Below are positions 1 to 9,042 of a stretch of DNA of 64,000 nt, one piece after another. The position numbers were made by a program, and so were the translations under genes. Position 1 is the stretch's first letter. Each line of letters opens with the position of its first letter. The notes under the pieces were generated by a model. The model searched no databases and was not told where the DNA came from. It saw only the letters and a program-made list of their open reading frames with translations. Origin of the DNA: VAZQ01 sp963758945 (GTDB taxonomy: Bacteria > Pseudomonadota > Alphaproteobacteria > Rhizobiales > Xanthobacteraceae); assembly GCA_963758945.1 (NCBI GenBank), contig CAVWXY010000008.1:124001-188000 (forward strand), read 5' to 3'.

Positions 1-366
1 CATATCCGATCTTGCCAAGTTCGCGAGGTAGCGCACGACGAGAGCCCACTGGATCGCAAAACAGATCTCCGCCACCGTCGCCACCGACCGGCCGACCAGG
101 ACGCTCGAGAGCCACGTGTCGAAAAGACAGATCCGCTGCACATCGGCGCGCGGGAGTACCGATCGGAAGGCGCAGCCGAAGACATAGGCCGCGCACAGCA
201 GAACCATGAGCTCGATACGGAACGCGCCGCGCTGAGGGCCCCATGTCCTGCTGCGGAAATACCGATGCAGCAGGAGCCAAAGGGCGATGTTTGCGGCGCT
301 GACGACGAGCAGGAAGCCCCACCAGATCGCCACCGGATTCGACCAGGCCAGCCAGCCCAAAAGCAT
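1..366 (-). CDS. Membrane protein of unknown function, N-terminal part (runs off the left edge)
   Basis: An open frame of 122 codons reads leftward from an ATG at 366-364 and is still open at base 1, so the C-terminus lies outside the window. A strong ribosome binding site (AGGAGGGAG) sits 5 bases before the ATG. The N-terminus begins MLLGWLAWSNPVAIWWGFLL and is hydrophobic; further membrane-compatible stretches follow at about residues 45-60 and 85-120, separated by short basic loops. I do not recognise the family. It is divergent from the CYTH gene. Confidence rests on the open frame, the ribosome binding site and the membrane-like composition, not on homology. Confidence 0.6.
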   Translation of the reverse strand, partial: MLLGWLAWSNPVAIWWGFLLVVSAANIALWLLLHRYFRSRTWGPQRGAFRIELMVLLCAAYVFGCAFRSVLPRADVQRICLFDTWLSSVLVGRSVATVAEICFAIQWALVVRYLANLARSDM

Positions 367-659
367 GCGCTGCTCCCTCCTGTCATCGAGCCCTCATCCG
401 ACTGTAACAATTCTGACACGAACGCGGCGGCGATTGGAGTGGTTACCAGGCAGAAACGCGCACCAGCGGCGGGCGGATTGGCACAGCGGAGTCCGCCGTC
501 ATTGGCATCGCCTCCGCAGAACCATGGCGCCCGAACGCGCCCCAAGTCTGGCTTGCCTTCCTTCTTTCTCTTCGATATCCAGCGCCTTGGATCGTCACGA
601 AACCGTCACAATCGATTTTCGGGTCGCGGTCGCGAGTGCTTCATGCGGTCGGGGGGCGA

Positions 660-1166
660 ATGAGTTTTGAGATCGAACGCAAGTTCCTCGTTCGCGGAGA
701 CGACTGGCAAAAGCTTGCGACCGGACAGATCAGCATTCGGCAGGCCTACCTGGCCTTCGCCGGGAAGGCGTCGATCCGAGTCCGCATCAAGGGTGATGGC
801 GCCGCGACGCTGAGCATCAAATCGCGCCCCGTCGATCTGCGCCGGCTGGAACTGGAATACGCTATTCCGGTCTTGGAGGCCGAGGCGCTGATACAGCTGC
901 GGCAAGGCTCCATCATCGAGAAGGTGCGCCACCTGGTGCCGTGGGGAGAGCTCGTCTGGGAGGTCGACGTGTTTTCCGGCGAGAACCTGGGCCTCGTGAT
1001 CGCCGAAATCGAATTGCGCGACGAGCATCAGCACGTCGAATTGCCGGCGTGGATCGGGCCGGAAGTCACGGGGCAGCCGCAATACTACAACAGCTCCTTG
1101 GTGCAACACCCCTTCGGCGCGCGGGCGCGCCAGGACGCGTCGACGCCGATCGAAAAGCTGGCCTGA
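660..1166 (+). CDS. CYTH domain-containing protein (triphosphate tunnel metalloenzyme family)
   Basis: A 168-residue protein that starts with the CYTH signature MSFEIERKFLV. The EIERK motif contributes metal- and triphosphate-binding residues in this family. Alternating Arg/Lys/Glu strands (IRVRIKG, LSIKSRP, LELEYAIP, VWEVDVFSG, IAEIEL) are typical of the eight-stranded tunnel. Bacterial single-domain members are usually inorganic triphosphatases, or less often class IV adenylate cyclases; sequence alone does not decide which. I chose the ATG at 660 because EIERK normally lies within the first residues; an upstream in-frame ATG at 636 would add eight unrelated residues. The enzyme should be cytoplasmic. 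Confidence 0.88.
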   Translation: MSFEIERKFLVRGDDWQKLATGQISIRQAYLAFAGKASIRVRIKGDGAATLSIKSRPVDLRRLELEYAIPVLEAEALIQLRQGSIIEKVRHLVPWGELVWEVDVFSGENLGLVIAEIELRDEHQHVELPAWIGPEVTGQPQYYNSSLVQHPFGARARQDASTPIEKLA

Positions 1167-1520
1167 ACGGCGCGAGCGTTCGTGCCCGCTTTACCACTGA
1201 CAGGGTCGCGCGAGCACGCGTTCGGATGACGCGTCAGCGGTTCGCCCTCAAGGGCATGCGCCGCTCAACAAAATTTTGAACGCGTCCCACGAGGAGCGCC
1301 GGCGCGGACACCGCAAGCAGTCGATCAGGCCGACCATCCGGCTGCTGCCGACGATAGTACCGATGGTCGTGACCACGACATGGGCGGCGCGCGGCTCGCG
1401 TTCGCTTGGGTCAAACGACACGCTTGGCATGTCCACGCCGCGATCGAACGGGACAAGAGCGGAGGCAGCCTGCATAATCGGACACCCGCCGCCCGCCAAC
1501 GCCAGGACTGAGACCGCAGG
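1167..1520. other. Intergenic stretch, no gene recognised
   Basis: About 350 bases between the CYTH gene and the broken deacetylase. Frames are open by chance in this G+C-rich sequence, but none gives a recognisable protein or has a ribosome binding site I would trust. I see no clear terminator or repeat. Confidence 0.4.
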
Positions 1521-2427
1521 ATGAACTTTCCCAAGCCCCCCATCGGCATGCTGCCGACCGACCGTCTCGACTATTCCGCCATCGTCAATCGCGAGCCGCT
1601 CAAGCTGCCGGACGGTGCGCGCATGGTGGTCTGGACCATCACCAATGTGGAGGACTGGGATCCGACGCAGGCGATGCCACGCACGGTGCTCACCCCGCCC
1701 GCCGGCGGCTCGCCGATGCCGGACATCCCCAACTGGTGCTGGCATGAATACGGCAACCGAGTTCGGCTTTTGGCGCTTGCTGCAGGTATACGACGAGTTC
1801 AAGATCCCGGGGGTCATGAACATCAACGGCGTCGCCGTGGACGCTTTTCCCGATATCGTGCAGGCCTGCGCCGCGCGCGGATGGGAGTTCGTCGGCCACG
1901 GCTATACCCAGCGCAACATGCAGAAGGTCGAAGACGAGCGCGCCGACATCCGCCGGAGCGCCGAGGTCATCGCGACGGCGACCGGCAAGCGGCCGCGCGG
2001 ATGGCTCGGGCCCGGCCTGACCGAGACCTGGGAGACCCCCGATATCCTGGCCGAGGAAGGCTACGATTACGTCGCCGACTGGGTGCTCGACGACCAGCCG
2101 GCATGGCTCAAGACGCGCGGCAAGCCGATCCTGAACATTCCCTACACCCAGGAGTGCAACGACGTGGCCATGATGCTGATCCAGCATCACAAGGCGTCGG
2201 AATTCTATGAACGTGCCATGGACCAGTTCGAGCAGATCCACGCCGATGCCGCCGATTCGGCGCGCGTGATGGCGATCTCGGTGCATCCCTACATCATGGG
2301 CGCGCCGCACCGGACGAAATATTTCCGCAAGATCTTCGAGAATATTCGCAAGCGCGCCGACGTGCTGTTCTGGACCGGCGAGCAGATCGCGGATTGGTAT
2401 CGCAAGACCGGCCCGAAGGCGCCGTGA
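1521..2427 (+). pseudogene. Polysaccharide deacetylase (NodB/PuuE-like), frameshifted
   Basis: Two frames together encode one carbohydrate esterase 4-like protein of about 300 residues. The first runs from the ATG at 1521 through WCWHEYGNRV. The second picks up at GFWRLLQVYDEF and continues to the stop at 2427. The join lies at about 1761-1764, where one extra base in GTTCGGC breaks the frame. Recognisable parts are the N-terminal WTITNVEDWD stretch, FVGHGYTQRNM (NodB-like histidine motif), RGWLGPGLTET and the late MAISVHPYIMG. This is the PuuE/allantoinase-like branch of polysaccharide deacetylases, which often act on small amides rather than polymers. It is either a real lesion or a one-base sequence error. 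Confidence 0.8.
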
Positions 2428-2487
2428 CCGCCGGTACGATGGCTGCGTCGTCTTGCGCCCCGCGTCGGCAGCACGTCATGATGGCGA

Positions 2488-3093
2488 ATGGCTCGCGATG
2501 CGGAACGGATCGTCGATCTCTATGACCGGCACGCCGCCGTTTGGGACGCGGATCGTACCAAGAGCCTCTTCGAGAAGACGTGGCTCGATCGATTTCTCGT
2601 CCTGTTGCCGGCCGGCGGTTCGATCCTCGATATCGGCTGCGGATCCGCCGAGCCGATCGCGCGCTACTTCATCGAGGCGGGATACGATGTGACGGGCGCG
2701 GATTCCTCGCCCGCCATGATCGGCATCTGCAAGCGACGCTTTCCGGCCCACGGCTGGGAGGTCGCGGACATGTGCACGTTGTTCCTCGGCCGGCGCTTCG
2801 CCGGCATTCTCGCATGGGACAGTTTCTTCCATCTCACCTGCGATGATCAGCGCAGGATGTTTCCCGTCTTCCGGGTGCATGCCGCGCCGAAGGCGGCCCT
2901 CATGTTCACCAGCGGGCCCGCGCATGGGGAGGCGATCGGCAGCTATCGCGGCGAGTTGCTCTACCATGCCAGCCTGGACGACGCCGAGTATCGCGCGCTG
3001 CTCGACGAATTCGGCTTCGAGGTCGTTTCGTATCTCGCCGAGGACGCTTCGTGCGGCGGGCATACGGTCTGGCTGGCCCGCCTCAGGTCGTGA
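2488..3093 (+). CDS. Class I SAM-dependent methyltransferase
   Basis: A 201-residue cytoplasmic protein with the Rossmann methyltransferase order. Motif I is ILDIGCGSAEPIARY (about residues 46-60), the acidic residue ending strand 2 is in VTGADSSPAM, and motif IV is ILAWDSFFHLT. The C-terminal half is short. The substrate cannot be read from the sequence. It starts 60 bases after the broken deacetylase and ends a few bases before the Tat-signal glycosidase, so the three genes may once have been co-transcribed. Confidence 0.82.
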   Translation: MARDAERIVDLYDRHAAVWDADRTKSLFEKTWLDRFLVLLPAGGSILDIGCGSAEPIARYFIEAGYDVTGADSSPAMIGICKRRFPAHGWEVADMCTLFLGRRFAGILAWDSFFHLTCDDQRRMFPVFRVHAAPKAALMFTSGPAHGEAIGSYRGELLYHASLDDAEYRALLDEFGFEVVSYLAEDASCGGHTVWLARLRS

Positions 3094-3098
3094 ACGTG

Positions 3099-4551
3099 AT
3101 GCGATTTCACCAGCCGCCCACCATCGCACGCCGGCACGTCCTGCGCGGCCTGGCCGCTGCCGCAGGGCTTGTCGCCCAGCGTCGCGCTCGCGCCCAAGCC
3201 GAGACCAGCGTGCGCCTCGCCGTCCCCTATGCTGATGCGGGCCGACCGATCGCGGCGGGCTTCGTCGGGCTCAGCTACGAATTCCGCCATCCTTCCCGCC
3301 GGCGATTATTTCGCGCCCGACAACGCGTCCGTGCTCGGGCTCGTCCGCGCGCTCGGCGCAGACGGCGTGATCCGCATCGGCGGCAATACCAGCGAGCGCA
3401 CCGTCTGGCGACCAGGCGACGAGCCGGCTGTGCCAGGGAGCGTCGTCATCAGACCAGAGAGCATCGATCGCCTCGCCGCGGCCCTGCGTATCCTCGGCTG
3501 GAAACTCGTCTACGGGCTCAACCTTGCCCGCGGAACGCCCGAGGAGGCCGCCGCGGAGGCCGCCTATGTGGCGCGCGCCGTCGGCGCCAATCTGCTGGCG
3601 TTCCAGATCGGCAACGAGCCGGATGGGTTCGGCCGCTGGACCGCCGCGCGGTCCGCGACCTACGACGCGGCGACGTATCTTTCGGAGTGGCGCAAGTTCC
3701 ACGCGGCGATCCGCGCGCGCCTTCCCGACGCGCGCTTCGCCGGTCCCGACGTCGCTGCCGCCACCGATTGGGTGGGCGCCTTCGCCGCGGCGCGGCCCGC
3801 GGGGCTCATGCTGTTGACGCGGCATTACTACGCCGACGGTCCGGCCGGCGCGCCGCACGTGACGCTGGCGAGATTGCTGCGCTCGGGCGGCCAGCTCGCG
3901 CCCGTGCTGGAAGAGCTCGCGCGCTATGGCCGCACCTATCGGCTGCGCTGGCGGATCGTCGAGGCGAACTCCGTCTACGACGAAGGTCAGGCAAGAGTCA
4001 GCGACACGCTGGGGGCGGCGCTGTGGGGCCTCGAGCTCATGTTCCAGGCGGCCGCGGCCGGCGCCGCCGGCGTCAATTTCCATGCCGGCGTTCACAACCG
4101 CCGTCCCGCCGAGGACAAGGCCTATACGCCCATTGCCCGCGACGGGGCCGGCCGCTGGCGTGCGCGGCCGCTCTATTATGGCATGCTGATGTTCGCGCAG
4201 GCGGCGCGCGGCACGCTCCTTCCGGTGCGCCTCGCGGCGCAGATGCGCGAGCTCGGCGCATTTGCCGTGCGCGCGCCGGAGGGAGGCTTGCGGGTCTGCC
4301 TGATCAACAAGGATTTCAACCGCGGCGCGCGCGTGACGATCAGTGCAGGGCGCGCTTTCGCCGGTTCCTCGGTCATGCGGCTGGTCGGGCCGGCCGCCGA
4401 TGCCACCGCGGGCACCACGCTCGGCGGCGCGGAGGTCGACGATTTCGGCCGCTGGGTGCCCGCAACGCACGAGTTGGCGCACGCGGTCGGCGGCGAATTC
4501 ACGGTCGATGTGCCTCCGACGAGCGCCGCGCTGGTGTCGCTGTCCGATTGA
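3099..4551 (+). pseudogene. Exported glycoside hydrolase (GH79/heparanase-like) with Tat signal, frameshifted
   Basis: The first frame starts at the ATG at 3099 and gives a twin-arginine leader (ARRHVLRGLAAAAGLVA) followed by GRPIAAGFVGLSYE. The coding sense then moves to another frame from about 3280 (ILPAGDYFAPDN) and runs to the stop at 4551, so one extra base lies at about 3276-3288. The rest looks like a (beta/alpha)8 glycosidase with a beta C-terminal domain: GVIRIGGNTSE, the acid/base motif FQIGNEPDGF, the likely nucleophile glutamate in RIVEANSVYD, and a closing domain with VCLINKDFNRGARV. This layout resembles GH79 beta-glucuronidases and heparanases. The product would be exported folded to the periplasm. 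The total length, about 480 residues, fits the family. Confidence 0.78.
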
Positions 4552-4703
4552 CGCGCGCCTGCTGTGCTGGGGGCGGCTCGCCCTCCCGCGACGACTGTGC
4601 CGCGTCGCCGCTGGCGCCCCGCAACCGCGCGTGGGATCAGGGGCGAAAGTTGCACTGCGAGCGCACCAGCGCGCTGGTGTTGGACTTGTAGAATTGCCAA
4701 GGT

Positions 4704-5498
4704 CTAAAGCAGCGCCTGCAGCTCGCGCAGCTCGCCCTCGTTGAGATCGGAGACGGCCCAGAATGTCATGCCGGTCCGCTGCCACGAGACGAGGTTGTAG
4801 CCGTCGAGCCGGGTCGCCGACGGCGGCGCCGGGTCGCCCCCGGCCGGCCAAATGAACACGCTCACCCGGTGCAGCCGCCGCTGATAGACCAGCGCCGCGA
4901 CGCGGCGGCCGCCGACATAGTCGAGCCGCCCGCCCGCGAGCGCAAAACCCTCGGCCGAGAGGTCCTTGACCACCGGCGAGAATTCGAGCCGCCCGGCGAA
5001 CCACGGCTTCACGGTGTGGGTGTCGAGGGAGGCGATCTGCACGGCATTGTCCTGCAGCAGCGCGCGCATATGGGCGGCGAGCACGTCGCGCGCCAGCGCA
5101 TTATGGGTGTCCGCGCCGTGCACCCACCACCAGGTGCCTGCAATGCAAACGATGCAGGCCGCGAGCACCACCGCCGCCTGCCGCAGGTAGGGCTGAAAGC
5201 CCTGGCTCAGGCGGCCGGCGATCCCCGCCCACCATGCTTCCCCCACGTGCGCGGGCACGGGCGCGGCGTCCTGGGCGGCGGCTTCGACGGCCAGCCCCGC
5301 GCGCACGCGATCGAGCAGCATTTTCGGCGCCCCTTCGCGCACCGGCGCGAGCTGGCCTCGCAGGCTGGTGAGTTCGTCGCGATAGCGTGCGCAATCGGGA
5401 CAGCTCGCCGCATGCGCGATGAGCGCACGGCGCTCGTCGTTCGCAAGCTCGCCGTCGAGCAGCGGCCCGATGCGATCGCGGGCGTGGTCACAGCGCAT
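4704..5498 (-). CDS. Anti-sigma factor with ZAS zinc-finger domain
   Basis: A 264-residue single-pass membrane protein. The N-terminus holds an anti-sigma zinc-binding motif, His29-x3-Cys33-x2-Cys36 (HAASCPDC), preceded by Cys3 and His5. One transmembrane helix lies at about residues 107-126 (VVLAACIVCIAGTWWW), and about 135 periplasmic residues follow. Its start overlaps the end of the ECF sigma gene by 11 bases, the usual arrangement for translational coupling of a sigma factor with its inhibitor. It is inferred to hold the sigma factor at the membrane until an envelope or redox signal releases it; the CxxC/His site makes a redox signal possible. Confidence 0.9.
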   Translation of the reverse strand: MRCDHARDRIGPLLDGELANDERRALIAHAASCPDCARYRDELTSLRGQLAPVREGAPKMLLDRVRAGLAVEAAAQDAAPVPAHVGEAWWAGIAGRLSQGFQPYLRQAAVVLAACIVCIAGTWWWVHGADTHNALARDVLAAHMRALLQDNAVQIASLDTHTVKPWFAGRLEFSPVVKDLSAEGFALAGGRLDYVGGRRVAALVYQRRLHRVSVFIWPAGGDPAPPSATRLDGYNLVSWQRTGMTFWAVSDLNEGELRELQALL

Positions 5499-6066
5499 CT
5501 TTGTCCTCCTTCGCGATCGAGTGGGCCAGCCGCTCCCTGAGTTGATCGCGCGCGCGGGCGAGGCGCGACATGACGGTGCCGATCGGCGTGCTCGTCACCT
5601 TGGCGATGTCCCGATAGCTCAGGCCTTCGAGCTCGCGCAGCACGATCGCCTCGCGAAAGGCCGGCGGCAGCTCGGCGAGCGCTGCGCGCACCAGCGCCTG
5701 CTCGGCGCGGCCGACCAGCACGTCCTCCGCGGACGGATCCTCGCTGGCCAGCTCCATGACCGGCGCATCGCTGTCGTCGCGCCCCGACAAGGCGCCCTCG
5801 ATCGAGATGACGTTGGCCGTCCGTTTGCGCACCGACAGCCAGCGGTAGGCGACGTTGCGGACGATGGCGAGAAGCCATGGCCTGACGTCCTCGCCGGTGA
5901 GCGTGTCCAATGCCTTGAAGGCGCGCAGATACGCGTCCTGCACGACGTCTTCGGCGTCGTCCCGGTTGCGCACGAGCCAATAGGCGAGATTGTAGGCCGC
6001 ATCCATGTGCGCGAGCGCCATCCGTTCGAACTCGTGCAGCCTGTGCATGCGGTCGGCCCGGTCCAT
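5488..6066 (-). CDS. ECF-type RNA polymerase sigma factor
   Basis: A 192-residue group 4 sigma-70 protein with region 2 at about residues 15-80 (AEDVVQDAYLRAFKAL) and region 4 at about residues 125-180 (LPPAFREAIVLRELEGLSY, then a helix-turn-helix with GTVMSRLARAR). I place the start at the ATG at 6066 because it directly precedes the region 2 sequence; the frame is open further upstream but that part is not protein-like. It is co-transcribed with, and overlaps, the membrane anti-sigma factor. ECF factors of this layout commonly autoregulate, and the upstream inverted repeat at 6091-6159 would suit that. Confidence 0.93.
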   Translation of the reverse strand: MDRADRMHRLHEFERMALAHMDAAYNLAYWLVRNRDDAEDVVQDAYLRAFKALDTLTGEDVRPWLLAIVRNVAYRWLSVRKRTANVISIEGALSGRDDSDAPVMELASEDPSAEDVLVGRAEQALVRAALAELPPAFREAIVLRELEGLSYRDIAKVTSTPIGTVMSRLARARDQLRERLAHSIAKEDKDAL

Positions 6067-6090
6067 TCGACATACAACTCCGCGCGCCCG

Positions 6091-6159
6091 CGCTTTATTC
6101 CCGGTCCCCGCAACATCGGCGAGGCTGGGCTGCGGCGCGCGGGGCGCGGGAATAAACCG
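6091..6159. promoter_or_regulatory. Inverted repeat of GGGAATAAA between sigma gene and divergent methyltransferase
   Basis: Two near-identical 13-base arms face each other: CGCTTTATTCCCG at 6091-6103 and CGGGAATAAACCG at 6147-6159 (12 of 13 match as reverse complements). Read outward, each arm gives GGGAATAAA, one pointing to the sigma gene and the other to the methyltransferase. ECF promoters often carry a GGAA-type -35 element, so these may be two divergent promoters recognised by the ECF factor itself. The alternative is a dimer operator. Inference from position and symmetry only. Confidence 0.45.
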
Positions 6160-6389
6160 CGGACGCGCTGAATCTCCCTCGCCGAGGCTGCGCCCACGAC
6201 GTTCCGCGCGGGCGCAATATACCTCGATGCATGGAGAGATTCGATGCTCGACCCGTCGCGTCGCCACAACATTGGCCACGAGATATCGCGTCATGGCCGC
6301 CGCCGGTTGCCGCACATGCAGCGCGCTGTTATTGTTTTGGCGCCGACGGCACTGGCGTGCCGCAGAGATATCGTTCGCGAGCAGGGACG

Positions 6390-7238
6390 ATGGCTGAGCG
6401 GACGACGGATGTTCAAACCCATTGGACGCGGCCCGGCGTGCTTGCGCGTATCGATGCCGCGCTGGCCGAGCTGGGGCACGATCCGCAAAAGATCGACCCG
6501 GAGATTCTCGCCGCCGTCGAGCATCTCCATTCCGGCGGCTTGGCAACCACCCGCGACCAGGTCGAGCGGATCGCGCTCACGCGCGACAGCCGTGTGCTCG
6601 ACATCGGCTGCGGCATCGGTGGGCCGGCGCGCTACCTCGCGCACCGGTACGGCTGCCGCGTCGACGGCATTGATCTGACCCCCGAGCTGATCGAGACCGG
6701 CCGCCTGCTGACCGAGCGCTGCGGCCTGGCGGATCGCGTCGTGCTGCAGCTCGGAAACGCGCTCGACCTGCCTTATCCCGACCGGACCTTCGACGTGGCC
6801 TGGTGCCAGAACGTCACCATGAATATCGCGGACAAGGCGCGTCTCCTCGCCGGCGTCTACCGGGTGCTCAAGCCGGGCGGGCTGTTCACGTCGACCGAGT
6901 TTTCGATCGGGCCTGGCGGCGACATCATTTTTCCGGTGCCCTGGGCCTACGACGCCTCGATCAGTTTCCTCGATCCCGAGAACGTGATGCGCGCCCAGTT
7001 TCGAACCGCCGGGTTCCGCGTACGCGAGTGGATCGATTACTCCGACACGGTGATCCGCAACTACGAGCGCATGCTGCGCTCGCCGCCCGGCAAGCTGACG
7101 GTCCGGCTGGTCTTCGGCGACGACGCGCAGGAACGGCAGCGCAACGTACAGCGCAACCTGAGCGAACGCCGCGTCATCTATTGGATGATCGTCGCAGAGC
7201 GCCCCGGCCAGGGCGTCCCCAGGGCTCGCCCGGCCTGA
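6390..7238 (+). CDS. Class I SAM-dependent methyltransferase, divergent from ECF sigma gene
   Basis: A 282-residue protein starting at the ATG at 6390 after GCAGGGACG. Motif I is VLDIGCGIGGPARYLA, followed by VDGIDLTPELIE, then DLPYPDRTFDVAWCQNVTMN (motif IV region) and VLKPGGLFTSTEF. This is the Methyltransf_11 type found in sterol, tocopherol and glycine/sarcosine methyltransferases; the substrate is unknown. It lies divergent from the sigma/anti-sigma operon across a region with paired GGGAATAAA arms, so it may belong to the sigma regulon. The frame is open upstream of 6390, but that part has no methyltransferase features. Confidence 0.85.
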   Translation: MAERTTDVQTHWTRPGVLARIDAALAELGHDPQKIDPEILAAVEHLHSGGLATTRDQVERIALTRDSRVLDIGCGIGGPARYLAHRYGCRVDGIDLTPELIETGRLLTERCGLADRVVLQLGNALDLPYPDRTFDVAWCQNVTMNIADKARLLAGVYRVLKPGGLFTSTEFSIGPGGDIIFPVPWAYDASISFLDPENVMRAQFRTAGFRVREWIDYSDTVIRNYERMLRSPPGKLTVRLVFGDDAQERQRNVQRNLSERRVIYWMIVAERPGQGVPRARPA

Positions 7239-7431
7239 CTTTCGGATCGCACTCCCTACCTGCTCGACCGCACGTGGCGTCCGGCCATGCCTCCGCGCGC
7301 ACGCCGTCGAGGCGCGGCAAATCGGAAAATTGTGATGGCCGTCACAGCCCGCCGGGAGCGCCGCCGCCTAAGACCGACGGCTGGGGATGGGGAGCAGCAA
7401 CCGGCCGAGCAGGCCGTGAAAGGAGAATGCG

Positions 7432-7776
7432 ATGCGCACCCTGACCAAGCTGGCGTGTCCACTGACGATCCTGGCGACGTTCGCCTTTGCCTCCGCCCCG
7501 GCGCATGCCCAGTTCGAGGGCACGGGCGATCAGATGGCGCAATTTGCGCCGATGATCGAGCAGTTCGCCCCGATGCTCGAGCAGTTTGCACCGATGATGC
7601 AGAAGATGCAGGGCAAGCTCGGCAAGAAGGGCACCGCCCAGATGATGCAGATGGTCGGGCCGATGATGACCATGATGTCGTCGGGCGGCGGTGCTGCGCC
7701 CGCCGGCGTGCCGGGCCTCGACGGCATCACCGGCATGTTCGGCGACGGTCCGGCGCGGGCGCGCCGGCACAAGTAA
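7432..7776 (+). CDS. Small exported Met/Gln-rich protein with heptad-like repeats
   Basis: A 114-residue protein with a good ribosome binding site (AAAGGAGAATGCG before the ATG) and a clear Sec signal peptide (basic MRTLTK, hydrophobic LACPLTILATFAFASAP, then AHA before QFE, probable cleavage after AHA). The mature part contains three tandem seven-residue units of the form QFAPM(I/L/M)(E/Q), then a Met-rich stretch (AQMMQMVGPMMTMM) and a glycine-rich tail ending in basic residues. I do not recognise the family. Methionine-rich periplasmic proteins can bind copper(I) or act as oxidation sinks, but that is speculation here. A hairpin follows the gene. Confidence 0.72.
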   Translation: MRTLTKLACPLTILATFAFASAPAHAQFEGTGDQMAQFAPMIEQFAPMLEQFAPMMQKMQGKLGKKGTAQMMQMVGPMMTMMSSGGGAAPAGVPGLDGITGMFGDGPARARRHK

Positions 7777-7800
7777 CCGGCGCAAGTCCAAGAAGAGCAT

Positions 7801-7832
7801 CACCCGCGCCGCGCCTCGGTGCGGCGCGGGTG
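7801..7832. terminator. Hairpin between convergent genes
   Basis: An inverted repeat with arms ACCCGCGCCGC and GCGGCGCGGGT around a short loop lies between the convergent small exported protein and ku genes. It has no long T run, so it would be a weak or Rho-assisted bidirectional terminator. Confidence 0.55.
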
Positions 7833-7923
7833 TGGGCCTTTGCGGTGGCACGCAAGCGCGGCCCGCGTTGTTGAGCCCGAGCGCGGTCGCGTGCGTCTTC
7901 CGCTGCGCGCGGCCGACAGGCGA

Positions 7924-8790
7924 TCAGCCGGCCTTGCGGCGCGCGTGCGCGCGTTTCGACGACGGCCGCCGCGCATGCGCCGCGGCCCGGCGCGGCCGGC
8001 GGCGACGCGCAGGCCGTTCGCCCTCGACGCTCCGCCGCAGCGCGTCCATGAGGCTCACAACGTTCGAGGGCCGCTCCGCTTTCGGCGCCTCTATCGTCTC
8101 GCCCTTTCGCTTCTTCGCGATCAGCTCTTTGAGCGCGCTTTCGTAGCGGTCTTCGAACCGCTTGGGCTCGAAATGCCCGGTCTTGGTCTCAACGATGTGC
8201 TTAGCGAGGTCCAGCGCTTCCTTGTCCACCTTCAGGTTGGGGATCTCGTCGAAATAGTCGGCCTCGTCGCGCACCTCGTAGGGATACCGCAGCAGCGTCC
8301 CCATCAGGCCCTTGCCGCGCGGCTCGAGCGCGATCATGTGCTCGCGCGTCGTCAGCACCATGCGGCCGATCGCCACCTTGTCCGTGTCGGCGATCGCCTC
8401 GCGGATGGTCACGTAGGCGTCCTGCCCGGCCTTGCCGTCGGGCGTGATGTAGTAGGGCCGGATGTTGAACAAGGGATCGAGCTCGCTCTTCGGGATGAAC
8501 TCGACGATCTCGATGGTACGGGTGCCCTCGATCGCCACTGCCTCGAGCTCTTCGTCGGTGACCTCGACATATTGGCCTTTGCCCACTTCGTAGCCCTTGC
8601 TGATGTCCTCGCTGTCCACCTCGCGGCCGGTCTCCTCGTCCACTTTTCGGTAGCGGATGCGGTGGCCGGTCTTGCTGTTGATCTGATGGAATCGCACCTT
8701 CTCGCGCTCGCCGGTGGCGGGATAGAGCGCGACCGGGCACGACACCAGCGACAGCTCGAGATAGCCCTTCCAATACGCACGCGGCGCCAT
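7924..8790 (-). CDS. ku: Ku protein, non-homologous end joining DNA end-binding factor
   Basis: A 288-residue bacterial Ku. The core begins MAPRAYWKGYLELSLVSCPV and includes VRFHQINSKTGHRIRYRKVDEETG, YVEVTDEELEAV and IREAIADTDKVAIGRMVL. The C-terminal 40 residues are a lysine/arginine/alanine tail that probably contacts DNA. Ku homodimers ring broken DNA ends and recruit the ligase LigD. I chose the ATG at 8790 because a GGAG lies 7 bases upstream; the ATG at 8796 would sit directly on it. No ligD lies within the window; many Rhizobiales carry several ku and ligD genes at scattered places. Confidence 0.95.
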   Translation of the reverse strand: MAPRAYWKGYLELSLVSCPVALYPATGEREKVRFHQINSKTGHRIRYRKVDEETGREVDSEDISKGYEVGKGQYVEVTDEELEAVAIEGTRTIEIVEFIPKSELDPLFNIRPYYITPDGKAGQDAYVTIREAIADTDKVAIGRMVLTTREHMIALEPRGKGLMGTLLRYPYEVRDEADYFDEIPNLKVDKEALDLAKHIVETKTGHFEPKRFEDRYESALKELIAKKRKGETIEAPKAERPSNVVSLMDALRRSVEGERPARRRRPRRAAAHARRPSSKRAHARRKAG

Positions 8791-9042
8791 ACGCATACTC
8801 CGAAGCAAAACGGGCAACGGCAACTCAACGTGATGTCGCGATGCGCGTTCCCCCGCCGCGCCCGCCGTTGTCCGTTTGTTCCGTTCAAATTGCGCTGGCG
8901 CGAACGGGCTTCGCTCCGCCCAGCCGCTCACGAATCGCCAGGGCATGCGCGGCCGTGCTGCGACGATCGGCCTTGCCGGCCGCGGCCCGGCGGGACATGC
9001 TGACCTGACCGCGCAAAGCCGAGGGGGTGGGAGCGTCGCGCC

